Positions 35,531-43,416 of a stretch of DNA of 64,000 bases are shown here, one piece after another (the first letter of the stretch is position 1; every line of letters begins with the position of its first letter). Position numbers and translations under genes: made by a program. Below the pieces are notes generated by a model. It ran no database searches. It had not been told where the DNA came from and saw nothing but the letters and a program-made list of their open reading frames with translations. Source of the stretch: Rhizobiales bacterium 2SD (lineage in GTDB: Bacteria; Pseudomonadota; Alphaproteobacteria; Rhizobiales; Beijerinckiaceae); the NCBI GenBank assembly GCA_005502805.1, contig SCMY01000005.1, positions 186,001 to 250,000 of the forward strand, in the 5' to 3' direction.

Positions 35531-36508
35531 ATGAATCCCGAGCTTGCGAGTGCTGTGATGTCCGAGGCGAACACGATCCGCGACGTGACGATCCCGGAAT
35601 TGCCGAACCATTACCGCGGCAAGGTCCGCGAGAACTACGACCTGCCGGACGGACGCCGTATCATCATCGCCACCGATCGGCTCAGCGCCTTCGACCGCGC
35701 CATCGCCTGCATCCCGTACAAGGGCCAGGTGCTGACGCAGACGGCGCGCTTCTGCTTCGAAAAGACGGCCGACATCTGCCCCAACCACGTCCTCGACTAT
35801 CCCGACCCGAATGTCGTGGTCGGCCAGCGTCTCGATATCCTCCCCGTGGAGATCGTGGTGCGCGGCTATCTCGCCGGCACGACCGGCACCTCAATCCTGA
35901 CCATGTACAAGCAGGGGCAGCGGGAAATGTACGGCGCCTCCTTCCCCGACGGCCTTCGCGACAACGAGGCGCTGCCGCAGGCGATCATCACCCCGACCAG
36001 CAAGGCCTTCGACGGCGGCCATGACGAGCCGCTCTCTCCGGCTGAGATCCTCGAACAGGGCCTGCTGACCAAGGCGCAGTGGGAGACGCTGTCAGGCTAT
36101 GCACTGGCACTGTTCGCCCGCGGCCAGAAGCTTGCGGCCGAGCGTGGCCTCATCCTCGCCGACACCAAATACGAGTTCGGCACCGATGCCGAGGGCAGGA
36201 TCGTGCTGGCGGACGAGATCCACACCCCCGATTCCAGCCGCTACTGGTTCGCCGGCAGCTATCCCGAGCGCTTCGCGAAGGGCGAGAAGCCCGAGAGCTT
36301 CGACAAGGATTTCGTGCGCAACTGGGTCGCGGCCCGCTGCGACCCCTATAACGAGCCGATCCCGGCGATCCCGGAGGAGCTGATCGAGCAGACCTCGCAG
36401 GTCTATATCAAGGCCTTCGAGACGATCACTGGCAAGGCTTTCGAGCGGCCGGCGGCGGACGTCGCCCCGCTGGAGCGGATCAGACGGAACCTGGCGCGCT
36501 ATTTCTGA
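35531..36508 (+). CDS. purC: Phosphoribosylaminoimidazole-succinocarboxamide synthase
   Basis: ATP-dependent ligase joining CAIR and aspartate to SAICAR in purine synthesis. About 325 residues, the longer PurC form. Typical motifs are [43 protein letters not shown] and [12 protein letters not shown]. The start is uncertain: GTG 35519, ATG 35531 and ATG 35558 are in frame and none has an ideal ribosome site. Monocistronic. The stop codon lies in the loop of a terminator-like hairpin. Confidence 0.92.
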   Translation: MNPELASAVMSEANTIRDVTIPELPNHYRGKVRENYDLPDGRRIIIATDRLSAFDRAIACIPYKGQVLTQTARFCFEKTADICPNHVLDYPDPNVVVGQRLDILPVEIVVRGYLAGTTGTSILTMYKQGQREMYGASFPDGLRDNEALPQAIITPTSKAFDGGHDEPLSPAEILEQGLLTKAQWETLSGYALALFARGQKLAAERGLILADTKYEFGTDAEGRIVLADEIHTPDSSRYWFAGSYPERFAKGEKPESFDKDFVRNWVAARCDPYNEPIPAIPEELIEQTSQVYIKAFETITGKAFERPAADVAPLERIRRNLARYF

Positions 36509-36519
36509 GGCGCGCCAGG
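36490..36519. terminator. Hairpin enclosing the purC stop codon
   Basis: CCTGGCGCGC (36490-36499) pairs perfectly with 36510-36519; the ten-base loop includes the purC TGA (36506-36508). It lies between convergent purC and the Bug gene. There is no T-run. Confidence 0.5.
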
Positions 36520-36532
36520 CTTGGAGGAGCGG

Positions 36533-37504
36533 TCATTCCGGCTGTATGCCGGCCGCCTTGACGATCTCGGCCCATTTCCTGATTTCGACGGGTACGAAGG
36601 CCTTGAGCTCATCCGGTGTGCTGCCTTCGGGCTCGATGCCGGCGGCGAGCAGGCGCTCTTGGGTTGTCTTGTCGTTGAGTGCAGCGGTGAAGGCCTGGTT
36701 GAGCTTGTCGATCACCGGGCGCGGCGTCTTCGCCGGCGCGAAGGCGGCGAACCAGGCGGCGAGGTCGTAGCCGGCGACGCCGGCCTCCGCCATCGTCGGC
36801 AGATCGGGAGCGAGCGGGCTGCGCTTGCTCGTGGAAACCGCGAGCCCGTTGATCTTGCCGGCCTTCACCTGCGGCAGCGTCGTCGAGATGTCGGCAAAGA
36901 CGATCGCGATCTGGCCGCCGAGCAGGTCGGTGATTGCCTGCGGATTGCTGCGATAGGGCACATAGGTCAGGTCGAGACCCGCAAGCGATTTCAGCATCTC
37001 GCCGGCGATGCGCGATGAGCTCGATCCGGCGCCGAAGGTGAGCTTGCCGGGATTGGCCTTGGCATGGGCGACAAGCTCCGCGACCGTCTTTGCCGGCACG
37101 GAGGGATGCGTCGTCAGCGCCAGCGTGATCGTGCCGAGCTTGCCGACCGGCTCGAAATCCTTGACCGCGTCGTAGGGCACGCTCTTGAGCAGGCTCTGAT
37201 TGGCGCCGTGGGTGGTGTTGGTGGTGATCAGCAGCGTGTGGCCGTCGGCGTCGGCCCGGGCCACGTTTTGTGCCGCGAGGATGCCGCTGGCGCCTGGCGC
37301 ATTCTCGACCACGACCGGCTTGCCGAGGCTTCTCGACAGGTGCTCGCCGAGGATGCGTGCCAGTGCGTCGGTGGCACTGCCGGCGGCGAAGGGCACGACG
37401 AATTTCAGGTTCTTGCTGGGAAAGTCCTGTGCCGCGGCCGGCAGCGCCAGACCGGTTGCGATCATGGCTGCGCTCGACAGCAGCCAACGCCTCGTCCTCA
37501 CCAT
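36533..37504 (-). CDS. Bug-family tripartite tricarboxylate transporter binding protein
   Basis: A 323-residue TctC/Bug periplasmic binding protein with signal peptide MVRTRRWLLSSAAMIATGLALPAAAQ. Family features include VPFAAGSATDALAR, VVVENAPGASGILA and YKDFEPV-like (YDAVKDFEPVGKL). These bind carboxylates for TTT permeases; no TctA/TctB genes are nearby, so this is an orphan as is common in the family. GGGAGGA precedes the ATG. It lies 50 bases after the AtuA-like pair and probably shares their transcript, suggesting uptake of the same acid substrate. Confidence 0.88.
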   Translation of the reverse strand: MVRTRRWLLSSAAMIATGLALPAAAQDFPSKNLKFVVPFAAGSATDALARILGEHLSRSLGKPVVVENAPGASGILAAQNVARADADGHTLLITTNTTHGANQSLLKSVPYDAVKDFEPVGKLGTITLALTTHPSVPAKTVAELVAHAKANPGKLTFGAGSSSSRIAGEMLKSLAGLDLTYVPYRSNPQAITDLLGGQIAIVFADISTTLPQVKAGKINGLAVSTSKRSPLAPDLPTMAEAGVAGYDLAAWFAAFAPAKTPRPVIDKLNQAFTAALNDKTTQERLLAAGIEPEGSTPDELKAFVPVEIRKWAEIVKAAGIQPE

Positions 37505-37554
37505 CTTTTCCTCCCTTGTTTCGAATCGTTGTCTGAGAGCGTCTGCGCCTTGTG

Positions 37555-37863
37555 TCAGGCGTCGGGTATGTCGAAATCGAGCAGGGCCGAGCTCAGGCTC
37601 TTGCCGTGCGTGTCGAGGATGAGCGAGCGGGTAACGCCGCCGCCGAGCGCCTGGCGCATCACGAAGTTCAGGGCGCCGAGGCTCGGGATCTCGTAGCGGA
37701 TGACTTCACCGGCAACGAGCGCGCCGAAATGCGCCTTGACGCGCGTCGCCGTGACCTCTTGTGCCAAGCGGGCATAGTCTTTCGGGTCGAAGGCGATCAG
37801 CGAAATGCTGGAGGTGTCGCCCTTGTCGCCGGTGCGGGCATGGGCGATCTGGCGCAGCTTCAT
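37555..37863 (-). CDS. AtuA C-terminal-domain-like protein
   Basis: A 102-residue protein matching the C-terminal ferredoxin-fold-like part of AtuA (MKLRQIAHARTGDKGD..SLIAFDP). In Pseudomonas AtuA this region is fused to the DUF1446 domain; here it is separate, starting one base after the stop of the upstream DUF1446 gene. The two products probably form one complex. Catalytic role unknown. Confidence 0.8.
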   Translation of the reverse strand: MKLRQIAHARTGDKGDTSSISLIAFDPKDYARLAQEVTATRVKAHFGALVAGEVIRYEIPSLGALNFVMRQALGGGVTRSLILDTHGKSLSSALLDFDIPDA

Positions 37864-37864
37864 C

Positions 37865-39208
37865 TCAGCTCTCCAGCATGTGCACGGCCGGCGCGACCTG
37901 CGTGCGCGGCAGATAGGTCGAGAGCACGCCGAGCACCTCGCGGACAGAGGTGGTGACGCCGCCGCCGCCGGCCGGGCCGTTGGTATAGAGTGTCTCGACC
38001 TCGCGCCCGATCCGCTCTGCTTCCGCGCGGCTCGTGGTCCGCCCGGCGACGCGGGCGCGCACTTCATAGGGCTCGTGGCCGCCTCTGGCCGAAAGCGCCG
38101 TGCCGTGAAGTGCGTCGAGGCCGATCAGGTCGAAGCGCAATTCGCTCGCCGCGACGCCGGTCAATGCCAGCCGCTCGCGCACGATGGCGAGGGCGAGCTC
38201 GCCACGAGCTCTCGCGCCCGGTCCGGCATAGGAGATCTGGCCCTCGCCGGTGAAGCCCTCGGCCACGCCGAGCGAGACCTTCAGCAACTCGGGCCGCAGC
38301 TGGCCGCTCGCGCCCTCGACCAGTACCCGATTGGGGCCGATCTGCGTCACGCGGACCTGCGAGAAATCCGCGATGACGTCTGGCGTTAGGTAGCGAGCGG
38401 GATCGTGCAGTTCGTAGAGGATCTGTTCCTTGCAGGTCGCTGGCGTGACCTGCCCGCCCGAGCCTTCGACCTTGGTGACGACGACGCTGCCATCTTCCGA
38501 GACCTCGCCGATCGGGAAACCGAGCCGGGCGAGGCCCGCGACGTCCTTGACGCCGGGGTCGGCGAAATAGCCGCCGGTCACCTGCCCGGCACATTCGAGC
38601 AGATGGCCGATCAAGGTCGCTTGGCCAAGCCGGTGCCAATCGTCGAAGGACCAGCCAAAGGCGTGGACGAGCGGCCCGACGAAGAGGGAGGGGTCGGCTG
38701 CCCGGCCGGTTATGACGATGTCGGCGCCTTCAGCCAGCGCTGCGGCGATCGGCTCCGCGCCGATATAGGCGTTGGCGGAGACCAGGCTGTCGCCGAGCGC
38801 GGACACCGGCTTGCCGTTCTCTTCGATCGAGAGCTTGCTTCCGGCTATTGTCTCAAGCGCGTCGTCGCCGGTCACGGCAGCGATCTTGAGGCCGGAGAAG
38901 CCGAGCTTGCCGGCGATACGAGCCGCCGCTTCGGCGGCTGCCAGCGGATTGGCTGCGCCCATGTTTGTCACGATCCGTGTACCGGCCTGCCGACAGGGAG
39001 CGAGCACGGCTTGGAGGCGTTCACCGAGCAGGGGATCGAAACCGGCTGCCGGGTTCTTGCGCCGCGCCTGCTGCGCCAGGGCGATCGTGCGTTCGGCCAG
39101 GCACTCGAAGACGAGATAGTCGAGCGCCCCCTTCTGGGCGAGCTCGATCGCCGGCTCGATCCTGTCGCCGGCGTAACCTGCTCCTGCCCCGATCCGTAGC
39201 GTTTTCAT
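37865..39208 (-). CDS. Acyclic terpene utilisation AtuA family protein (DUF1446)
   Basis: A 447-residue DUF1446 protein (LRIGAGAGYAGDRIEPA, TNMGAANPLAAAE, DIVITGRAADPSLFVGPL, YTNGPAGGGG). AtuA-type proteins belong to acyclic terpene (citronellol/geraniol) catabolism in Pseudomonas, but many relatives lie in other acyl-CoA or hydroxyacid routes and the reaction is unproven. ATG 39208 has GGAAGA about 8 bases upstream; earlier ATGs at 39220 and 39256 do not. With no carboxylase or CoA genes nearby, terpene use is doubtful. Divergent from a LysR gene that probably controls it. Confidence 0.83.
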   Translation of the reverse strand: MKTLRIGAGAGYAGDRIEPAIELAQKGALDYLVFECLAERTIALAQQARRKNPAAGFDPLLGERLQAVLAPCRQAGTRIVTNMGAANPLAAAEAAARIAGKLGFSGLKIAAVTGDDALETIAGSKLSIEENGKPVSALGDSLVSANAYIGAEPIAAALAEGADIVITGRAADPSLFVGPLVHAFGWSFDDWHRLGQATLIGHLLECAGQVTGGYFADPGVKDVAGLARLGFPIGEVSEDGSVVVTKVEGSGGQVTPATCKEQILYELHDPARYLTPDVIADFSQVRVTQIGPNRVLVEGASGQLRPELLKVSLGVAEGFTGEGQISYAGPGARARGELALAIVRERLALTGVAASELRFDLIGLDALHGTALSARGGHEPYEVRARVAGRTTSRAEAERIGREVETLYTNGPAGGGGVTTSVREVLGVLSTYLPRTQVAPAVHMLES

Positions 39209-39291
39209 GCGTTCTTCCATGCCGGCATCAGGAGCATGTCCAGATTTATCAAACAATTGAAATAATTAGATTACAGTAATAGACAAGAGCT
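39209..39291. promoter_or_regulatory. AT-rich divergent promoter region, LysR / AtuA-like operon
   Basis: An AT-rich 83-bp gap between divergent genes, the usual site of LysR binding. It contains the perfect 11-bp palindrome ATTACAGTAAT (39270-39280), whose T-N-A spacing is shorter than the classic T-N11-A, and a looser AATTGAAATAATT (39255-39267) nearby. Binding is inferred. Confidence 0.5.
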
Positions 39292-40188
39292 ATGAGCCTC
39301 GATGTCCGGCAGTTGCGCGCCTTCGTGACGGTCGCCGAATGCGGCAGTTTCACCCGTGCCGCAGCCAGCCTGAACCTGTCGCAACCCGCGCTCACCGTTC
39401 AGATCCGCAAGCTCGAGCAGGCGCTCGGCGTGCGCCTGTTCGACCGCAACACCCGCGTGGTCGCCTTGACCCGCAACGGCGCCGAGCTCCTGCCGACACT
39501 CGGCCGTATCCTGCGCGACCTCGACGGTGTTCTGGCCGAGACGCGCCAGCTCGTGACCATGCAGCGCGGCGTCGTCCGGCTCGCCGTGCTGCCTTCCTTC
39601 GCGTCGGGCGTGCTACCGGAGGTGATTGCCAGGTTCAGGGCGCACCACCCCGGCATCGATTTCACCATCCGCGACGTGATCGCCAGCGGTGTCGCTGCGC
39701 TGGTCGCCAGCGGAGAAGCTGATCTGGGCCTCACCGGCGGCGTCGTCGCGCATCCCGATCTCGAAGCCTTGTTGCGCGGGGTCGACCGTATGCATGCCGT
39801 CTACCCTGAAGCTCATCCCCTCGCGCAACGCCGCAGGATCGGGATCGCCGATCTTGCAACGTACCCGCTCATCCTGATGGATGCCGCGACCAGCGTGCGG
39901 CAGGTCGTCGACGCTGCCTTCGCTGCAGCCGGGATCACTCCACTTGTCGGCGCCGAGGTCACCTATATGTCGAGCGCCGTCGGCATGGTCAGGGCCGGCC
40001 TCGGCATCGCCATCCTGCCCGGCTCCGCCATGGAGGTCAGGGCGGAACGCAGCCTGCGTTCGCAGCGCATCGAGGGCGACGGTTTTGCCCGTCCTGTCGC
40101 TGTGGTGAAACGGCGTGGTCGGACACTGCCGCCGGCGAGCGAACGCTTCCTGGCGGAACTCGGCCAGGTGCTGGCAGTGGAAGGCTGA
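39292..40188 (+). CDS. LysR-family transcriptional regulator
   Basis: A 298-residue LTTR. N-terminal winged helix with VAECGSFTRAAASLNLSQPALTVQIRKLEQALGV-like recognition region (residues about 13-50, LSQPALTVQIRKLE), then a two-lobed co-inducer domain. Divergence from the AtuA-like/Bug operon suggests it regulates that operon and itself. The ligand is probably an organic acid handled by those genes. Confidence 0.88.
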   Translation: MSLDVRQLRAFVTVAECGSFTRAAASLNLSQPALTVQIRKLEQALGVRLFDRNTRVVALTRNGAELLPTLGRILRDLDGVLAETRQLVTMQRGVVRLAVLPSFASGVLPEVIARFRAHHPGIDFTIRDVIASGVAALVASGEADLGLTGGVVAHPDLEALLRGVDRMHAVYPEAHPLAQRRRIGIADLATYPLILMDAATSVRQVVDAAFAAAGITPLVGAEVTYMSSAVGMVRAGLGIAILPGSAMEVRAERSLRSQRIEGDGFARPVAVVKRRGRTLPPASERFLAELGQVLAVEG

Positions 40189-40208
40189 TTGCCGCAGGCG
40201 GCGGCCTT

Positions 40209-40233
40209 GGAACAGCCAAAGTGCTCGCGCGTT
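40209..40233 (+). promoter_or_regulatory. EcfG-type stress promoter of the Gly/Tyr-rich secreted protein
   Basis: GGAAC (40209-40213), 16 bases, CGTT (40230-40233): an exact match to the EcfG consensus. It starts 21 bases after the LysR stop and ends 38 bases before the ATG at 40272. Confidence 0.72.
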
Positions 40234-40271
40234 GTTGTTGGACGATCTTTCGTTTCGAATGGGAGGCTGCC

Positions 40272-40856
40272 ATGCGCCGCCTGATCGCTCTCGCTGCGTC
40301 TGTCGTCCCTCTGTTGGCTTTTTCTGCCAATGACGTTCCGGCGCAGGTGCCCGGCGCCGTGCCGGCTTTTGGTGGAGGCGCCCGTGCAGGCGGCGGCTTC
40401 GGGGGTGGTTCAGGCCGGGCATTGTCCGGCGGCGGCTTCGGTGGTTATCGCGGAGCGGTTCCGGCTGGAGGCTATGGCTACAGGGGAGGGGTCTATCGCG
40501 GCGGCGGTGGCTGGGGGCACCGGCCCAATCGCTGGCACGGTGGCGGCTACTACGGGCGCCCGGGCTACTGGCGGCGTGGCTACTATGGTGGCTGGGGCTG
40601 GGGCGCGGGAGGCTTGGCGGCTGGCGCCATCCTCGGCGGGGCGGCAGCGTATCCCTATTATTATGGCACGCCCTATTATGACGAGCCGCCCGTTTACTAT
40701 CGCCGGCCCTACTACAGGGCTCCGGTGTCATCCGGCATAGGCGACTACTGCCAGACACCCGTTCGGACGTGCAAGCTGATCAACCCGGCCGATCTTGGCG
40801 CCAGCTGTTCCTGTCGCGTAGCGGGCGGACGGGCGCGCGGCAGCGTTATTCCTTAG
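40272..40856 (+). CDS. Secreted Gly/Tyr-rich protein with C-terminal Cys cluster
   Basis: A 194-residue protein with a signal peptide (MRRLIALAASVVPLLAFSAN), then a low-complexity region rich in Gly, Tyr, Arg and Trp (about residues 33-115, for example GGYGYRGGVYRGGGGWGH), a hydrophobic Gly/Ala stretch (WGWGAGGLAAGAILGGAAA), a Tyr/Pro-rich segment and a tail with four Cys (DYCQTPVRTCKLINP, ASCSCRVAGG). GGGAGG precedes ATG 40272. I know no named function; similar proteins are common envelope proteins in Hyphomicrobiales. An exact EcfG-type promoter suggests stress induction. Confidence 0.75.
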   Translation: MRRLIALAASVVPLLAFSANDVPAQVPGAVPAFGGGARAGGGFGGGSGRALSGGGFGGYRGAVPAGGYGYRGGVYRGGGGWGHRPNRWHGGGYYGRPGYWRRGYYGGWGWGAGGLAAGAILGGAAAYPYYYGTPYYDEPPVYYRRPYYRAPVSSGIGDYCQTPVRTCKLINPADLGASCSCRVAGGRARGSVIP

Positions 40857-40877
40857 GAGCTGTGCACGAAGCCGAAG

Positions 40878-40903
40878 GCGCGCCGATTTCCGGCGCGCTT
40901 TTT
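40878..40903 (+). terminator. Rho-independent terminator after the Gly/Tyr-rich gene
   Basis: An 8-bp stem (GCGCGCCG 40878-40885 with 40891-40898), loop ATTTC, then TTTTT. Confidence 0.88.
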
Positions 40904-40910
40904 CCTCGTG

Positions 40911-41879
40911 TCAGACCCCGAACTCCTGGCGCCAGCGTTCGATGTCGTCGAGCGCGACGTTTGAGCCGCACAGCACCAGCGCGACGCGGTCACCTGGCTT
41001 GAATTGGTCCTTGCGCGCCATTGCGGCTGCGACTGTGCAGGAGGCCGCAGGTTCGAGCAGGACGCGCCCGTTCTGCAGCACCCAGACCAGCTCCCGCACC
41101 GCTTCCGCGTCGGGCACGACCACGATCTCCTCGAGAAACTGGCGTGCCGCCGCCATGGTCCGCTCGGTCGCGAAGGGGGCGCCGAGCGTGCGCGCGATCG
41201 AGGTCGGACGGATCGGCACCGGCTTCCCGGCTTCGAGCGCCTGGGCCATCGTCGTTGCGCCTTCGGTCTCGACGCCGTGGATGCGCACGGCCGGGTCGAG
41301 CCCCTTCAGCGCCGCGCCGACGCCGGCCGAGAAGCCGCCGCCGCCGATCGAGATGAAGACATGGTCGATCCGCCCGCCGGCATCGGCTGCGAGTTCGAGG
41401 CCGACCGTGCCATGGCCGGCGATGATGGCGGGGTCGTCGTAGGAATGGACATGGGTCATGCCCTTGCCCTCGTATTCCTCAGCCTTTGAGAAGGCGGCGA
41501 GCGCATCCTCGCAGAGCTCGACCTCGCCGCCGGCTTCCTGCGTCAGGCGGATGTTGAGCGGGGCCACGTTCTTCGGCATCAGCACCAGCGCCTTGATGCC
41601 GAGCATGCTCGCGACCAGCGATACCGCGATGGCGTGGTTGCCGCCGGAGACGGTGACGACGCCGCGCGCCCTTTCGGCGTCGGAGAGCCCGAGCAGCTTG
41701 TTGTAGCAGCCGCGAACCTTGAACGAGCCGGCGAGCTGCAGGCTCTCGACCTTGACCACGGTCTCGACGCCGAGGCGGGCCGAGAGGCCGGCGCTCATGA
41801 AGGTCGGCGTGCGCCTGACCTTGCCGGCGATGCGGTTGGCGGCGGCCTGGATGTCGGCGAGGGTGACGTCGAAGGACAT
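40911..41879 (-). CDS. PLP-dependent threonine/serine dehydratase-like enzyme
   Basis: A 322-residue fold-type II PLP enzyme. The Schiff-base Lys54 lies in AGSFKVRGCYN, the Asn loop in VSGGNHAIAV and the phosphate-binding SIGGGGFSAGV is clear. There is no C-terminal ACT domain, so it is a catabolic-type dehydratase or a related enzyme (for example 3-hydroxyaspartate dehydratase or EutB-like) and not the feedback-regulated biosynthetic IlvA. The start at ATG 41879 is chosen by family length; an upstream ATG at 41912 adds eleven unlike residues. Monocistronic. Confidence 0.83.
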   Translation of the reverse strand: MSFDVTLADIQAAANRIAGKVRRTPTFMSAGLSARLGVETVVKVESLQLAGSFKVRGCYNKLLGLSDAERARGVVTVSGGNHAIAVSLVASMLGIKALVLMPKNVAPLNIRLTQEAGGEVELCEDALAAFSKAEEYEGKGMTHVHSYDDPAIIAGHGTVGLELAADAGGRIDHVFISIGGGGFSAGVGAALKGLDPAVRIHGVETEGATTMAQALEAGKPVPIRPTSIARTLGAPFATERTMAAARQFLEEIVVVPDAEAVRELVWVLQNGRVLLEPAASCTVAAAMARKDQFKPGDRVALVLCGSNVALDDIERWRQEFGV

Positions 41880-42030
41880 GGCGGTCTCACGGGATTTTTG
41901 CTTGGCCGGCACATGAGCGCGCCGGGCGCAGCCCGGTCAAGCGCGCAGAAGCGATTGACGACAGGCAATGCCAGCGTAGCCTGCCGGCACGGTTCATGCC
42001 TGTCGGCCAGTTCAGTGGAGATTTCTACCC

Positions 42031-43179
42031 GTGCGTTATTCCCCCAAGGAGATGCTGGCCAAGCTGGTGTCGTTCAACACCGAGTCCTGGCGCAGCAATC
42101 TCGAGCTGATCCATTTCTGCCGCGACTACCTCGCCGCGCATGGCGTCGAGAGCACGATCGTGCCGAGCCCGGACGGGGAGAAGGCCAATCTCTACGCGAC
42201 CATCGGCCCGCAGGTCGAAGGCGGTATCGTCCTCTCCGGCCATACCGACGTCGTTCCGGTCGAGGGCCAGGATTGGAGCTCCGATCCGTGGACGCTGACC
42301 GAGCGCGACGGCAAGCTCTATGGCCGCGGCTCCTGCGACATGAAGGGCTTCGACGCGATCGCGCTGGCCCTCGTGCCGGAGATGCTCGAAGCCGGGTTGA
42401 AGCGGCCTTTCCACATCGCGCTCTCCTATGACGAGGAGGTCGGCTGCATCGGCGCCGCGATCATGATCGATGCCATGGCGGAGTCGGGCTTAAAGCCCTC
42501 GGCGGTGATCGTCGGCGAGCCCTCGATGATGCAGGTTGTCACCGGCCACAAAGGCGGCACCCGCATGAAGACGACGGTGCGCGGCCACGCCGTGCATTCG
42601 AGCCGCGTCGACATCGGCGTGCCCGCCGTGATGGTCGCCGGCAAGCTGATCGCCTGGCATGACGAGGTCATGCAGGAGAACAAGGCGAAGGCGCAGCCCG
42701 GTATCCCGTTCGAGCCGCCCTATTCGACGCTGCATGTCGGCGTCGTCGCCGGTGGCACGGCGGTCAACATCACCGCTGAGCACGCCAGCTTCAGCCATGA
42801 GGTCCGAGTCATGCCGGGCGACGGTGCTGACTATGTTGCGCGCTACCGGGCGAAAATCGCTGAACTCGAGGGGCCGATGAAGGCGATCGCGCCCGAGACC
42901 GGCATCACCATGGAGATCACCTCGCAGACGCCGCCACTGGCACCGGAGAAGGAGGGCGCTGCCGAGACGCTGTCGCGCCGCATCACCGGCGACAATGCCA
43001 GCCATGTCGTCGCCTACGGCACGGAGGGCGGCCTGTTCCAGGCGGCTGGCTGGTCGACGGTGGTCTGCGGACCCGGCGACATTGCCCAGGCGCACCAGCC
43101 GGACGAGTTCCTCACAGTGGCCCAGCTCGATGCCGGCACCGCCTTCGTCCGTGCGCTGATCACGGAATTGGCCCGCTGA
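42031..43179 (+). CDS. argE: Acetylornithine deacetylase
   Basis: A 382-residue M20A metallopeptidase-family enzyme that removes acetate from N-acetylornithine in arginine synthesis. Metal ligands are seen at His71/Asp73 (VLSGHTDVVPVEGQDW), RGSCDMKGF and the catalytic Glu pair in SYDEEVGCIG. It starts at GTG 42031 with GGAG 10 bases upstream. It precedes a peptide-type ABC importer cluster by 237 bases with a hairpin between, so a link to peptide use is possible, and a general acyl-amino-acid deacetylase is the alternative. Confidence 0.88.
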   Translation: MRYSPKEMLAKLVSFNTESWRSNLELIHFCRDYLAAHGVESTIVPSPDGEKANLYATIGPQVEGGIVLSGHTDVVPVEGQDWSSDPWTLTERDGKLYGRGSCDMKGFDAIALALVPEMLEAGLKRPFHIALSYDEEVGCIGAAIMIDAMAESGLKPSAVIVGEPSMMQVVTGHKGGTRMKTTVRGHAVHSSRVDIGVPAVMVAGKLIAWHDEVMQENKAKAQPGIPFEPPYSTLHVGVVAGGTAVNITAEHASFSHEVRVMPGDGADYVARYRAKIAELEGPMKAIAPETGITMEITSQTPPLAPEKEGAAETLSRRITGDNASHVVAYGTEGGLFQAAGWSTVVCGPGDIAQAHQPDEFLTVAQLDAGTAFVRALITELAR

Positions 43180-43186
43180 GCGCGCA

Positions 43187-43222
43187 GGGCGGGGCGCTTC
43201 ATTGCAAGCCTTTGCCCCGCCC
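43187..43222. terminator. Nested hairpin after argE
   Basis: GGGCGGGGC (43187-43195) pairs with 43214-43222, and GCTT/AAGC forms an inner stem in the loop. No T-run follows, so it may act as an mRNA 3' end structure. The remaining gap up to 43416 shows no other clear element. Confidence 0.5.
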
Positions 43223-43416
43223 TTCGCAGCTTCGTGCGTCACATTAGTAAGATTCGCAACAAAGTTCGATCTGGAACGAAGTCGATCGGCCGCACTGGAC
43301 GCGGGCTTCGAACCGTCATTAATCTGCCGTCTTCGTCGGCCTGCCGCCAAAATAAGCAGGCAGCCGGCACCGCTCCTGGGGAGGAGTGGTTTCTAGCCAA
43401 CCGGGAGCAGTCTCAC

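Noticed and set aside
39613..40758. A 381-codon minus-strand open frame over the LysR and Gly/Tyr-rich genes
   Set aside because: Antisense to two better supported genes and low complexity.
42031..43179. argE as a dedicated peptidase of the ABC cluster
   Set aside because: Motifs fit acetylornithine deacetylase, and a hairpin and 237 bp separate it from the transporter genes.
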